Source: Comamonas testosteroni
GTDB lineage: Bacteria; Pseudomonadota; Gammaproteobacteria; Burkholderiales; Burkholderiaceae_C
DNA: 64,000 nucleotides
Reading direction: 5' to 3'
Assembly (NCBI RefSeq): GCF_014076415.1
Contig: NZ_CP043568.1
Location: forward strand, 434,001 to 498,000
Position 1 is the first letter of the stretch; each line of letters opens with the position of its first letter. Made by a program: the position numbers and the translations under genes. The notes under the pieces were generated by a model, which made no database searches, was not told the origin of the DNA, and worked only from the letters and a program-made list of their open reading frames with translations. Shown here in pieces: positions 25,212 to 33,961 of the stretch.

Positions 25212-25625
25212 TCAGTGTTCGTAAACCGCTTCCCAGTTGGCAAATCCCTTGACCTCGATCGGGTTGCCGCAGGGGTCGGTGAAGAACATCGTCCACTGCT
25301 CGCCGGGCTCGCCTTCGAAGCGCACCTGCGGCTCCAGAATGAAGGCCGTGCCAGCGGCTTTGAGGCGTTCGGCCAGGGCCAGCCAGTCGGGCTTGAGCAG
25401 GATCACGCCCAGGTGGGGCATGGGCACCATATGGTTGCCGACCTTGCCGGTGTTGCTCACGGCAAAGGGTTTGCCCAGGTGCAGGGAGATCTGGTGGCCG
25501 AAGAAGTCGAAATCGACCCAGGTGTCGGTGCTGCGACCCTCGCGGCAGCCCAGCACGCTGCCGTAGAAGCGGCGGGCCTGGTCAAGATCGGTCACGTGGT
25601 AGGCGAGATGAAAAGCGCTTTGCAT
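25212..25625 (-). CDS. VOC (glyoxalase/bleomycin-resistance) family protein
   Basis: The 137-residue product has two beta-alpha-beta-beta-beta modules. The first starts with FHLAYHVTDLDQARRFYGSVLGC and the last ends with FFTDPCGNPIEVKGF, which hold the usual metal ligands His and Glu. Single-domain members of this size include glyoxalase-like and dioxygenase-like enzymes, so the substrate cannot be named. The ATG at 25625 opens directly with the typical family start. It is a single gene ending at a family 2 repeat. Confidence 0.85.
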   Translation of the reverse strand: MQSAFHLAYHVTDLDQARRFYGSVLGCREGRSTDTWVDFDFFGHQISLHLGKPFAVSNTGKVGNHMVPMPHLGVILLKPDWLALAERLKAAGTAFILEPQVRFEGEPGEQWTMFFTDPCGNPIEVKGFANWEAVYEH

Positions 25626-25674
25626 GATGGAGCCGAGCGTAGCATCACCGGATCGAGCCAGGCGCCCAGGCGCA

Positions 25675-26334
25675 TCAGCGCGCAGCCTTGGCCTGTATCC
25701 GTGCCATCAGTTCCTCGGTGTTGCTCTTGCGGTCGGCGTTGACCTTCTGCACCGTGGGACGTTCGCCCATGCGGGCCAGATAGTCGCGCACCGGCAGCTT
25801 GGCCAGCAAATCGCTGCCGCCCACGATCTTGCAGGCGCTGCTGACCAGGGGCAGGTGCACGATGGCGCTGCAGTCGGCCAGCGTGAAGCTGTCGCCCGCG
25901 ATGAACGGGGTGTCGAAGCGGGCCAGCTTGGCGAAGGCTGCAATGTTCTTTTTCAGCTGCTCCAGCGTCTTGTCGCGCGCGCCGTCACTGATCTTGCCGC
26001 CGAAGAAGGCCTGGGGGTAGAGGTTGCGCGCCACCAGCTCCAGGTGCAGGTTCAGATAGACGCAGAGTTCGCGGACCTTGGCGGCAGCAAAGGGGTCCGA
26101 GGGCAACAGCGGCACCTTGCTGGACAGCGTTTCCACATATTCGATGATGGCGTCGGACTCGCTGATGGCGCCATGCTGGGTGCGCAGATATGGCACCTTG
26201 CCCAGCGGCGATTCCTCGGGGTTGGTGCTGCCCAGCCAGGCGAGTTCCTCCGCGAAGGGAATCTGCTTTTCCATCAAGGCCAGCTTGACCTTGTTGTAGT
26301 AGTTGCTGGCCGAAAATCCGCACAAAGTCAGCAT
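25675..26334 (-). CDS. Glutathione S-transferase family protein
   Basis: The 219-residue cytosolic protein has an N-terminal thioredoxin-like domain (MLTLCGFSASNYYNKVKLAL, with a Ser/Asn region at the active site, and PLGKVPYLRTQHGAISESDAI, which holds the cis-Pro and the glutathione gamma-glutamyl contact ESDAI). A C-terminal helical domain has FIAGDSFTLADC, the N-capping box. The start ATG 26334 has GGAG close upstream; the open frame runs further but has no family similarity. It probably conjugates or isomerises a hydrophobic electrophile; the exact class is unclear. Confidence 0.9.
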   Translation of the reverse strand: MLTLCGFSASNYYNKVKLALMEKQIPFAEELAWLGSTNPEESPLGKVPYLRTQHGAISESDAIIEYVETLSSKVPLLPSDPFAAAKVRELCVYLNLHLELVARNLYPQAFFGGKISDGARDKTLEQLKKNIAAFAKLARFDTPFIAGDSFTLADCSAIVHLPLVSSACKIVGGSDLLAKLPVRDYLARMGERPTVQKVNADRKSNTEELMARIQAKAAR

Positions 26335-26369
26335 GCTTGTCTCCTGATCGGTTGCTGTGAATAGGTCAC

Positions 26370-26446
26370 GACTTACGCAAAACGGGTCCAGCCAAGACGA
26401 CTGCCTTGGGAGGCAGGCCGATGCTGCATTCTTGTTTGCGTCAGTC
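26370..26446. repeat. MITE-like 77-base repeat, copy 1
   Basis: The ends are GACTTACGCAAA and TTTGCGTCAGTC, an inverted repeat with one mismatch. The interior is also partly shared with the copy at 26982-27057. No open reading frame fits inside, so it would need a transposase in trans. Confidence 0.6.
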
Positions 26447-26544
26447 CCATAGAGATAGGTATCCGTGGCCACGCTATCGTAGAGGCAAGTGGTGCAAGCC
26501 CTGCGTCGCCAACCGGATAGCGGGCCAGCTCCTACAATCGCCCC

Positions 26545-26946
26545 ATGCATTGGCGCGCACACCCTCCTCGGCACGAACCGGCAGCCCTTATGGCGCGCTG
26601 GGCGCTGGGGGCATGGTTCTGCGTGCTGCTGGTCAGCATGATCACGCCCTGGGCGCGCGCCACGCCGCCTGCCGGCTGGGAGGCTGTGTGCACGGCCAGC
26701 GGCAGCACACACTGGGTGCCCAGCCCCGCCAGCGACGATGCCGCCACCCCGCATGGACTGGATTGCGCGCTGTGCCTGCCGCTGCTGGCGCCGCCGCCAG
26801 CGCAGCAGCCAGATCCGGGCAGTCACCGTGCCATTCTCGATGCCCTGCCTTGGGCCGATGTTGCTCGCAGAGCTTTTGTCTCCACCCTGCCGCCCGTACG
26901 CGCACCGCCCTTTGAGACTCTGAAAAACATAGCTGAGGGCGCTTGA
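26545..26946 (+). CDS. DUF2946 family protein
   Basis: The 133-residue product has one hydrophobic segment near residues 20-37 (WALGAWFCVLLVSMITPWARA), likely a signal peptide or anchor. It keeps the family motif HGLDCALCLPLL, a histidine and two cysteines that may hold a metal. DUF2946 genes are often found with copper genes, and the next gene is a copper chaperone, so a role in periplasmic copper handling is likely but not shown. The gene lies between two MITE-like repeats. Confidence 0.75.
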   Translation: MHWRAHPPRHEPAALMARWALGAWFCVLLVSMITPWARATPPAGWEAVCTASGSTHWVPSPASDDAATPHGLDCALCLPLLAPPPAQQPDPGSHRAILDALPWADVARRAFVSTLPPVRAPPFETLKNIAEGA

Positions 26947-26981
26947 TGGTCAAGCGCTTCAGATCGATTTGAGATTGATAC

Positions 26982-27057
26982 GACTTATGCCAATCAGGCT
27001 CAAGCAAGGGCTTCGTTTCAAGAAGACCATCTTGATGCACCCTTGTTTGCGTAAGTC
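26982..27057. repeat. MITE-like 76-base repeat, copy 2
   Basis: The ends are GACTTATGCCAA and TTTGCGTAAGTC. It is a diverged sister of 26370-26446 and sits directly before the ribosome-binding site of the PCu(A)C gene, so it may carry or replace its promoter. Confidence 0.6.
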
Positions 27058-27085
27058 CAGACTGAATTTGAATGGAGATGGTTTC

Positions 27086-27601
27086 ATGAATATGCGTCGT
27101 TTTACCGTGATGGCCCTGGGTTCGCTGGTCGGTTCGCTGCTGGTTTCCGGTGCCGCCTGGGCCCATGCCGATGCTGCCCATGTCAAGGTTGAAAATGCCT
27201 GGGCCCGCGCCAGCGTGGAGGGTCAGCAGGCCTCGGGGGCCTTTATGCGCCTGACGGCCCAGGAGCCGCTCAAGCTCGTGGGCGTGGAAACCACGGCTGC
27301 TGCAGTGGCCGAGGTGCACGAGATGAAGATGGAGGGAGACGTGATGCGCATGCGCGCCATCGAGGCGCTGGATCTGCCCCAGGGCGTGGCCGTGGAGCTC
27401 AAGCCCGGTGGCTATCACCTGATGCTGCAGCAACTCAAGGCCCCGCTGGTCAAGGACAGCCAGGTGCCCGTGACCCTGGTGTTCAAGGATGCCAAGGGCG
27501 CAGTTTCGCGCCTGAGCCTGCAGTTGCCGGTGCGCGTGGCAGCCCCTGCGGCGGCCGGTGCCGGGCATCAGCACATGGGCCATGGCGCGCATCAGCATTG
27601 A
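27086..27601 (+). CDS. Periplasmic copper chaperone, PCu(A)C family
   Basis: The 171-residue product has a signal peptide (residues 1-26, ending AAWAHA). The copper motif is present: VHEMKMEGDVMRMR followed by GGYHLML, giving the H-x-M...M...H-x-M ligands. A C-terminal tail GHQHMGHGAHQH adds more His/Met. Such proteins deliver Cu(I) to cytochrome c oxidase, often with Sco. ATG 27086 is preceded by GGAG; earlier in-frame starts lie within the MITE-like repeat and are unlikely. Confidence 0.92.
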   Translation: MNMRRFTVMALGSLVGSLLVSGAAWAHADAAHVKVENAWARASVEGQQASGAFMRLTAQEPLKLVGVETTAAAVAEVHEMKMEGDVMRMRAIEALDLPQGVAVELKPGGYHLMLQQLKAPLVKDSQVPVTLVFKDAKGAVSRLSLQLPVRVAAPAAAGAGHQHMGHGAHQH

Positions 27602-27728
27602 TGACTTGAGCCAGGGCTGCGGCCTGCTCCCTTGTTTGCTGCGAACATCGCAAGTGCAGTAAGCTAGTTCCGCATCCGGCCCTGTCCGGATGCGGATTCT
27701 GGTATCCATCCCTGCAGTGGAGAGCACT

Positions 27729-28592
27729 ATGAGCGGCGACGCATCGGCATTTGGTTTCGGCAAGTTCATTCCTGGCTTTGATTTTCTGCAGGGGCTGGCG
27801 CAAAGCGCTGGCGCTGCGGCCAACCCCATGGGCCGTGTGCCGCAATGGGTGGCTCCCACCGTCAGCGTGGAAGAGGTTGACAAGCGCATTGCCGAGCTGA
27901 AAGCCGTGCAGTTCTGGCTGGAGCAAAACAGCCGCGCTCTGGCCGCCACCATCCAGGCGCTGGAAGTGCAGCGCATGACGCTGTCCACGCTCAAGGACAT
28001 GAATGTCAGCATGAGCGAGCTGGCCAAGTCCTTTCCTTTCCCCGGTGCAGCGCCGGTAGAACCCGCAGCGACTGCCAATACCGGCTGGCCCATGGGCAGC
28101 GCCACGGCCAAGGCTGCGGTAGCAGAGCCGTTGGCAAGCCCTGTGCCCGAGCCTGAAGCACAGGCTGCGGCCCAAGAGGAGCAGATCCATGCCGAGGCTC
28201 CTTCTCAGGCTGCCTTGAGTCAGGCCATGCAATGGTGGGGCGCGCTGACCCAGCAGTTCCAGCAGATTGCGGCCAAGGCCATGGCAGAGCCCGTTCCGCC
28301 CGAGACCCTTGCCGCTGCCCAGCGTGCGACCGAGATGGCCAGCGGTTTTGCCAAGTCCACCATGGAAAAGGTGATGGCGCAGGCTGGCGGCTTTGGCGCT
28401 GCAGGTGCAGCAAAGAGTGCAGCAAAGAGTGCAGCGGCAGCCGAGCCCAGGCCTGCACGCAAGGCGGCGGCCAAGACCGGTCAACCCCAAGCGGCAGCCG
28501 GCAAAACGGCAGCCGCTAAAAAAACTGCTGCCAAGCAGCCTGCTGCTAAAAAGACGGCCGCCAAAACCTCTGCTACCTCGCGCAAGCCCTGA
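27729..28592 (+). CDS. phaM: PhaM-like polyhydroxyalkanoate granule protein
   Basis: The 287-residue product starts FGFGKFIPGFDFLQGLA and has the PhaM core WVAPTVSVEEVDKRIAELKAVQFWLEQN. The C-terminus is a histone-like Lys/Ala/Pro-rich tail with repeats such as AAKKTAAKQPAAKK, which binds DNA. In Ralstonia eutropha PhaM activates PHA synthase and tethers granules to the nucleoid; the same job is likely here. ATG 27729 is preceded by GGAG. No PHA synthase gene lies in the window. The low-complexity tail is made of real coding repeats, not a DNA array. Confidence 0.88.
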   Translation: MSGDASAFGFGKFIPGFDFLQGLAQSAGAAANPMGRVPQWVAPTVSVEEVDKRIAELKAVQFWLEQNSRALAATIQALEVQRMTLSTLKDMNVSMSELAKSFPFPGAAPVEPAATANTGWPMGSATAKAAVAEPLASPVPEPEAQAAAQEEQIHAEAPSQAALSQAMQWWGALTQQFQQIAAKAMAEPVPPETLAAAQRATEMASGFAKSTMEKVMAQAGGFGAAGAAKSAAKSAAAAEPRPARKAAAKTGQPQAAAGKTAAAKKTAAKQPAAKKTAAKTSATSRKP

Positions 28593-28664
28593 GCAATCCC
28601 TTCCCGCTAAGGTGGAAAATCGTGGTTGCAAGGCATCTACGCTCCAGCAAGAACAGGAGGGCTT

Positions 28665-29915
28665 ATGTCACTGTTTCCCGTCGCTCATGCCAGCCATGAA
28701 GACTGGCGCGCTGCGACTGAGCAAGTCGTGCTGCAGCTGCGTGGGCAGTTGCTGCGCCAGTCACTGCAGCCGCACCGGCTGGGTCTGGTCTATATCGCGC
28801 AGGGGCTGGTGCCCCATGCGCAGCCCCTGTTGGCGCTGCTGGCGCGCGAGTTGCCCCAGGTCACCGACTGGGTGGGCAGCTCCGGTCACGCCGTACTGGC
28901 CATGGAGCACGAGTATTCCGAAAGCTCCTCGCTGGCGGTCATGCTGCTGGATCTGCCCGCCGCCCATTACCGCGTCTATTCCGGCGTGGCACCGCTGGCG
29001 CAAAGCGGCGCCGAAGCAGGATTCGAGGCGCATTCGGCCCTGGTGCACTCCAGCATCGATCAGCCCGATCTCGCTGAGCTGCTGCTGGAGCTGTCCGAGC
29101 GCATCAGCACTGGAAATCTGTTCGGGGCGCTCAGCAGCGAGCAGGGCGTGCAGTTTGCCTGCCGCGCGGAAGATCTGCCCCGGCTGAGGGCGCAGGCCAG
29201 CGTCGGTATCTTTCATGCCGGCTTTTCCGGCGTGGCCTTCGATGCCGACGTAGCCTGCATTTCAAGACTGGCCCAGGGCTGCGCGCCTTTGGGTGCGGGG
29301 CTTGCGATTACCGAGGCCAGAGGCCCGGTGGTGCTGGAGCTCGAAGGCGAGCCTGCCTTGCCACGACTGCTGCAGATGCTGGATGTGGAAGCCAGCCCCA
29401 GCGCCGGCGGCGGCTGGCAGGCTGCGTTGTCGCAGCTGCGCAAGACCCAGGCCGCGATTGCACCGCTGGGCCGGGGTCTGGAGCGCGGCGCGCTGACCGA
29501 CGAGGCCCAGGTGCTGCATATCGTGGGGCTGGACCCGGTGCGCCAGGGCGTTGCGCTGTCGTCGCCCGTGGAGGCCGAGCATACGGTGATCTTCTGCCAG
29601 CGCCAGAGCAGCGCGGCCCGTCATGAACTGATGCAGATGGGGGCGGCCCTCAAAGATGCGCTGCAGCCCGACTTTGCCGATGCCGGCCCCGAGACCATGG
29701 CCGAGGCGGCCCAGCCCCAGCACATACGCGGTGCCATCTATGTGAGCAGCAAGGGACGGGGCAGCGAGCTGTTTGGCGGCGCCGATGCCGAGCTCAAGCT
29801 GCTGCGCCATGCGCTGGGGCCTGTGCCCCTGATCGGCCTGGTGGCCGAGGCACAGCTGATGGATGCACATGTGCATCAGCTGGCCGGCGTGCTGACGGTG
29901 TTTACCGGTAGGTAG
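28665..29915 (+). CDS. FIST domain sensor protein
   Basis: The 416-residue product has the FIST N domain (HRLGLVYIAQGLVPHAQPLL, GSSGHAVLAMEHEYSES) and the FIST C domain (GVALSSPVEAEHTVIFCQR, AIYVSSKGRGSELFGG). These domains are predicted to bind small ligands such as amino acids and occur in signal transduction. Here there is no attached kinase or cyclase domain. ATG 28665 has AGGAGG upstream. There is no signal peptide. It lies alone between phaM and a repeat. Confidence 0.85.
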   Translation: MSLFPVAHASHEDWRAATEQVVLQLRGQLLRQSLQPHRLGLVYIAQGLVPHAQPLLALLARELPQVTDWVGSSGHAVLAMEHEYSESSSLAVMLLDLPAAHYRVYSGVAPLAQSGAEAGFEAHSALVHSSIDQPDLAELLLELSERISTGNLFGALSSEQGVQFACRAEDLPRLRAQASVGIFHAGFSGVAFDADVACISRLAQGCAPLGAGLAITEARGPVVLELEGEPALPRLLQMLDVEASPSAGGGWQAALSQLRKTQAAIAPLGRGLERGALTDEAQVLHIVGLDPVRQGVALSSPVEAEHTVIFCQRQSSAARHELMQMGAALKDALQPDFADAGPETMAEAAQPQHIRGAIYVSSKGRGSELFGGADAELKLLRHALGPVPLIGLVAEAQLMDAHVHQLAGVLTVFTGR

Positions 29916-29921
29916 CCCGAA

Positions 29922-30013
29922 ATTTGATAGCTGCTAGCGCTTGATAAAAATGGCTTTCAAAATCAATTGGCTCTGAAGTCATGCATTAACTAGCGCAAGC
30001 AGCTATCAAAAAA
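29922..30013. repeat. Palindromic intergenic repeat, family 1
   Basis: The left arm TTTGATAGCTGCTAGCGCTT and the right arm CTAGCGCAAGCAGCTATCAA are inverted over about 90 bases and T/A runs follow. It lies seven bases after the FIST stop codon and can serve as a terminator for both flanking genes. Confidence 0.7.
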
Positions 30014-30055
30014 GAGAGCCGCCCCAAAAACTGGCGCGGCCTGAAATCAGCGATG

Positions 30056-30115
30056 CGGAGCAAGAGCCTCGTCGCGGCGATGGCATCGTCCCCCTCGGCA
30101 AAGCCGCTCAGGGGG
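30056..30115 (-). repeat. Gene-end repeat, family 2, overlapping the CMD gene end
   Basis: This shortened copy has GAGCAAGAGCCTCG, GGCATCGTCCCCCTCGGC and AAGCCGCTCAGGGGG. The TCA at 30108-30110, read as TGA on the minus strand, is the stop codon of the next gene and belongs to the conserved GCTCAGGGG end of the repeat. Confidence 0.6.
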
Positions 30116-31262
30116 TGGAATACAGTTCCACGCCCAGATTCAGCATCAGGCGATTGGCCCAGCCGAACAGTGCGGCCGAGTGCAGCATGTCCAGGATTTC
30201 CAGATCGGACAGACCTGCATCACGCAGCGGCTGCAGATTGTGTTTGCCAAAGCTGCCCGGCGTACGCGTCAGTGCCAGCGAAGCCTGGATGATGGCGCGC
30301 TCGCGGGCATTGGTGCCGGCGGTGTCGGGCTCGTCAAACAGCTGGGCCATCACATCGTTGCGCTTGGCCAGCTGCTCGAAGCGCTGGGCATGCACCGAAG
30401 CGCAGTACACGCAGCCGTTGGAGCGAGAGACGGCAGTTGCCGCCACTTCACGCTCGGCGCGGGACAGGCCGCCGGGCGCATACATGATGGCGTTGAAGGC
30501 CTGGGAGCGCTCCAGCAGCACCTGGGGCTGGCGAGCCAGCAGCAGGTAGAAGTCCATGCTTTTGGCCTTGGGGTGGCTGACTTCCAGCACATGCTGCTGC
30601 TCGGGCGTGGCGGTGTCGGGGTCCAGCACCTGCAGCCAGGCCTTCCAGTCCAGTGTCTCGCTGGTAAAGCCGTTGCGGCGCAGCGGCTCGCCGGGCGGAG
30701 GCAGATTGGCGGGGTGGACAAAGGGCGCGGCATCGGCAGGCTGGGCGGCAGGCGCTTCGGTCGCGCCGCCCAGCTCGCCCATGGCCTTCACACCCGCCAG
30801 CAGGCGGGCCTGATAGGCCACAAAGCCGATCAGCTGAGCCAGCAGCACGGTGTCGTTGAGCGACAGACCGGCGGCCGGAATGGCCAGCAGCGCTGCCTGA
30901 TCGCTCTGGGCCGGGTTCAGGGCCAGCGTGCGCACAAAGTGCAGCATGGCATCCATGCGCGCCTTGCCAGTCTGGGCGCCGGGCTGGTCGAGGATGGCGC
31001 GCAGCTCGGGCGTGATGGCTTGGCCCAGGGCCTCGGCGCGCGCACGGTATTCTGCTTCGAGCACGTTCACGCCGCTGACACGGGCCTGCTCGGCAGCCAG
31101 CACCAGGCGCTCGGCCTGGGTCAGCGCGCTGTCCAGCTGATTGCCCAGCAGCAGGTCTTCGCAGGCCTGGGTGGCCAGAGCGACTTTTTCGCGCTCGTGG
31201 CGGGTGGTGAATGTGGGGCTGCCTTGCTCGAGGCCGGCCAGTCGGTCTATGGTGTCTGTCAT
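30108..31262 (-). CDS. CMD/AhpD-like domain protein (Avi_7169-type)
   Basis: The 384-residue product has two related halves. The C-terminal half has the carboxymuconolactone decarboxylase/AhpD fold with NGCVYCASVHAQRFEQLAK, giving the redox pair C-x-x-C and a His used in peroxide reduction; the N-terminal half has no such pair. The start is ATG 31262. It is 15 bases downstream of the flavin monooxygenase gene and both follow a Bug receptor gene, so they form a unit. It probably acts against a peroxide or quinone by-product, but the substrate is unknown. The stop codon comes from a family 2 repeat. Confidence 0.8.
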   Translation of the reverse strand: MTDTIDRLAGLEQGSPTFTTRHEREKVALATQACEDLLLGNQLDSALTQAERLVLAAEQARVSGVNVLEAEYRARAEALGQAITPELRAILDQPGAQTGKARMDAMLHFVRTLALNPAQSDQAALLAIPAAGLSLNDTVLLAQLIGFVAYQARLLAGVKAMGELGGATEAPAAQPADAAPFVHPANLPPPGEPLRRNGFTSETLDWKAWLQVLDPDTATPEQQHVLEVSHPKAKSMDFYLLLARQPQVLLERSQAFNAIMYAPGGLSRAEREVAATAVSRSNGCVYCASVHAQRFEQLAKRNDVMAQLFDEPDTAGTNARERAIIQASLALTRTPGSFGKHNLQPLRDAGLSDLEILDMLHSAALFGWANRLMLNLGVELYSTP

Positions 31263-31277
31263 GCGAAGTCTCGTGAT

Positions 31278-32738
31278 TTAGGGTTGCAGCTGGCGGATGC
31301 GCGCAGCGCTGTCGGCTGCGGTCCATTCCGTGCCGTCCAGCTCGGGCTCGGCATAGGCCTTGAGCTTGTCGAAGTGCTGCTCGATATCGTCCAGATAGAA
31401 CAGCGAGGCCAGACCTTGTGCGAGTTTGCGCGCCCCGTCGCTGATGGCGGGAATATCGCCCGACACCGTGCCGTGCGAGAGCGCAGCGGGGTAGCAGAAG
31501 CAGTGGATCCGGTCGAGACCGGGAAGGTCTCCCTGGAACTCGAACAGCGGCCCCAGATCGGGCGATGCGGACAGCTCGGCATCCTCATCGGCGGCCTCGG
31601 GCGTGAAGCGGCTGTTCCACAGCTTCACGTGCGGCGCGATGTCGGCAAACTCGGGACGCAGGCTCCAGTCGATGGCAAAGCCCGTGGAGACGATGAGAAA
31701 GTCCAGCAGGAAAACGCCGGCCGAGGTCTGCACCTGCAGCTTGTCGCCCGCTTTCTCCACGCCCTGCACGGCGCAGCCCAGATTGAAGAAGGCGTTGTCA
31801 TGGCGCGAGACGCGCAGCGTGCTGCCGTGGGGCGGCGGCACCTGCTGGGCGTTGATGTAGTGGCGGATGCGCCATTTCCAGGCATCGGGCAGCAGATACT
31901 GGCCGTGGGTCAGACCGGGCACGCCCGAGCCTTTGGACTTGTTGATCAGCGGCAGCTGCTGGCGGCGGATCAGCATGTCCACGCTGGCTGCGCCGTTTTC
32001 GAGAGCCGTCGCTGCGCTGTCCATGGCCGAGGCGCCGGCACCGACCACGCCCACATGCTTGCCGGCCAGCGTGGCGTAGTCCATGGCGTCCGAGGAATGG
32101 GCCCAGAACTTCCTGTCCACGCCCCGCATGAAGGCAGGAACCGTGGCGCCGCCCAGGCCGTCGCGGCCCGTGGCCAGCACCAGGCGGCGGGTCTGCCAGG
32201 TGGCGATCACGCCATTGGCCTTGACATCGACTTCCACCACGCCATCGGCCTGCGGGCGCACGGCTATGACTTCATGGCCGTTGCGCACATCGGCGTTGGT
32301 CACGCGGCGGTACCAGCGCAGATAGTCCATCCACTGCAGGCGCGGGATCTTGTCCAGCGCCGTCCAGGCGTCCAGACCGAACTGGGCGATGAACCAGGCG
32401 CGAAAGGACAGGGCTGCAACTCCCATGGCGGGGCCGGTCAGCTCCTTGGGCGAGCGCAGGGTTTCCATGCGCGCCGTGGTGGCCCATGGGCCTTCGAAGT
32501 CCGGAGCCGACTTGTCCAGCAGCACGGGCTTGATGCCGACCTGCTGCAGCGCCATGCTGAGCGCGAGACCGGCCTGACCGGCGCCGATCACGAGCACGTC
32601 ATGCACCGGCAGCCCCTTGCGCGTGGAGGGGAGAATCCAGGCCTTGGCAGGCCAGCCCAGAGTGACGAAGTCGTCACGCAGGCGCTCTTCCAGCACTGCA
32701 AGCCCCGTGGCGGCTGTCGTAGGAGTTGAAATTGACAT
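31278..32738 (-). CDS. FAD/NAD(P)-binding flavin monooxygenase-like protein
   Basis: The 486-residue product has two Rossmann motifs: VIGAGQAGLALSMALQQVG for FAD near residue 50 and VGVVGAGASAMDSAATALE for NAD(P)H near residue 220. FRAWFIAQFGLDAWTALDKI and LDFLIVSTGFAIDW, with the ATG-like STG motif, fit the flavin-containing and Baeyer-Villiger monooxygenase group. It should add oxygen to a small organic molecule in the cytosol. The start is ATG 32738. It lies between the Bug receptor and the CMD protein on the same strand. Confidence 0.82.
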   Translation of the reverse strand: MSISTPTTAATGLAVLEERLRDDFVTLGWPAKAWILPSTRKGLPVHDVLVIGAGQAGLALSMALQQVGIKPVLLDKSAPDFEGPWATTARMETLRSPKELTGPAMGVAALSFRAWFIAQFGLDAWTALDKIPRLQWMDYLRWYRRVTNADVRNGHEVIAVRPQADGVVEVDVKANGVIATWQTRRLVLATGRDGLGGATVPAFMRGVDRKFWAHSSDAMDYATLAGKHVGVVGAGASAMDSAATALENGAASVDMLIRRQQLPLINKSKGSGVPGLTHGQYLLPDAWKWRIRHYINAQQVPPPHGSTLRVSRHDNAFFNLGCAVQGVEKAGDKLQVQTSAGVFLLDFLIVSTGFAIDWSLRPEFADIAPHVKLWNSRFTPEAADEDAELSASPDLGPLFEFQGDLPGLDRIHCFCYPAALSHGTVSGDIPAISDGARKLAQGLASLFYLDDIEQHFDKLKAYAEPELDGTEWTAADSAARIRQLQP

Positions 32739-32833
32739 AGCTAAAACCCAAAAGCGCCTGAGGCTTGAGCCGCAGACGCATCAAACAAACACCGATAACT
32801 TAACACTGCTTGAACTCGAAGCAGGACCAAGCG

Positions 32834-32949
32834 AGAGACACCTAGGAAGGGCCTGGGCGGCCCCGCCGCCCCGCACCGAGGGTGTCGTTGCTCTCCCTTA
32901 GCGCGCAGTGCGTAGAGAGAGGGGGAAGCGGCAGGGCCGCTCAGGGGGT
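32834..32949 (-). repeat. Gene-end repeat, family 2, after the Bug gene
   Basis: It starts AGAGACACCTAGGAAGGGCC, has GGCGGCCCCGCCGCCCCGCA, then GGGTGTCGTTGCTCTC and the paired GCGCGCAGTGCG region, and ends GCCGCTCAGGGGG just before the minus-strand stop at 32951. It is close to the copy at 62761-62867. Confidence 0.7.
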
Positions 32950-32950
32950 G

Positions 32951-33961
32951 TTAGTCAATACTTATCTTGGCATCCTTGACCACCTTGGCCCATTTGATGC
33001 GATCTTCATGCACGGTCTTCTTGAACTGCTCGGGTGTCTCTTCGCGGATGGTGTTGCCCTGGGAGACAAAGCGCTCGCGCACCTCGGGTTGCTTGAGCAC
33101 GTCGTTGACCGCCAGGTTGAGCTTCTTGATGATCACCGGGTCCGTGCCCTTGGGCGCGAAGATGCCGAACCAGATGGAGCTGTTGAAGCCCTTGGTGCCC
33201 GGCAGGCCGCTGGCGGCAATGGTGGGCACTTCCTTGACGGCTTCCACGGGCTTGGCCGTGGTCACGCCCAGCAGGCGCACCTTGCCGGCCTTGTAGTGGC
33301 TCAGCACGGTCTGTACCTGGTTCATGATGCAGCAGGTCTCGCCGCGCAGCACCGAGGTGATGGCTTCGGGGCCGCCCTTGTAGGGCACATGCACCATGTC
33401 CAGGCCCAGACGCGAGTTGAACTCTGCGAACGCCATATGGGTGCCTGCGCCATTGCCGGTGGAGGCGTAGTTGTACTTGCCGGGATGGGCCTTGACCTCG
33501 TCGACGAACTCCTTGAGGTTCTTGACGTTGATCACATTGGGATTGATGGTCAGCACATTGGCCACGTCCACCAGCGGTGCGACGGGCACAAAGTCGGCCT
33601 CCACGTCGAACGGCAGCTTCTTGTACAGCGCGGCATTGCTGCCATGGGTGGCGGCAGTGCCGAAGTAGATGGTGTAGCCATCGGGCTTGGCGCGGGCCAC
33701 AAACTCGCTGCCGATATTGCCGGCTGCGCCGCTCTTGTAATCAATGATGACGGGCTGGCCCAGGATCTTGCCCAGCGGCTCTTGCGCCACACGACCGATC
33801 ACATCCACACCCGAACCTGCGTTGAAGCCCATGATCATGGTGATGGGCTGGTGCGGATAGCTGGCGGCGCCGGGGTCGGCTGCCTGGCTGGCCAGAGGAA
33901 ACAGGGCGGCGGCCGCCGCTGTGGCTACAAGACCGGAGATGGAACGGGGCAGCAAACGCAT
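32951..33961 (-). CDS. Bug-family (TctC-like) periplasmic substrate-binding protein
   Basis: The 336-residue product has a signal peptide (about residues 1-28, ending ASQAADP). It then shows the Bug family pattern: YPHQPITMIMGFNAGSGVD, KSGAAGNIGSEFVARAKPDG, HVPYKGGPEAI, and KVRLLGVTTAKPVEAVKEVP. Such proteins capture carboxylates or aromatic acids in the periplasm, often without a cognate transporter in betaproteobacteria. It lies upstream of a flavin monooxygenase and a CMD protein, so it may bind their substrate. The start is ATG 33961. Confidence 0.92.
   Translation of the reverse strand: MRLLPRSISGLVATAAAAALFPLASQAADPGAASYPHQPITMIMGFNAGSGVDVIGRVAQEPLGKILGQPVIIDYKSGAAGNIGSEFVARAKPDGYTIYFGTAATHGSNAALYKKLPFDVEADFVPVAPLVDVANVLTINPNVINVKNLKEFVDEVKAHPGKYNYASTGNGAGTHMAFAEFNSRLGLDMVHVPYKGGPEAITSVLRGETCCIMNQVQTVLSHYKAGKVRLLGVTTAKPVEAVKEVPTIAASGLPGTKGFNSSIWFGIFAPKGTDPVIIKKLNLAVNDVLKQPEVRERFVSQGNTIREETPEQFKKTVHEDRIKWAKVVKDAKISID

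Noticed and set aside
28380..28592. Tandem-looking DNA near the end of phaM (AGCAAAGAGTGCAGCAAAGAG and AAAA/GCC-rich stretches)
   Set aside because: These are codon-level repeats of the Lys/Ala-rich DNA-binding tail of PhaM, not a CRISPR or a non-coding repeat array.
30180..32729. An 849-residue plus-strand open frame opposite the CMD and flavin monooxygenase genes
   Set aside because: It is antisense to two genes with clear motifs; its composition (Gln/His/Gly/Ala-rich) is that of a shadow frame.
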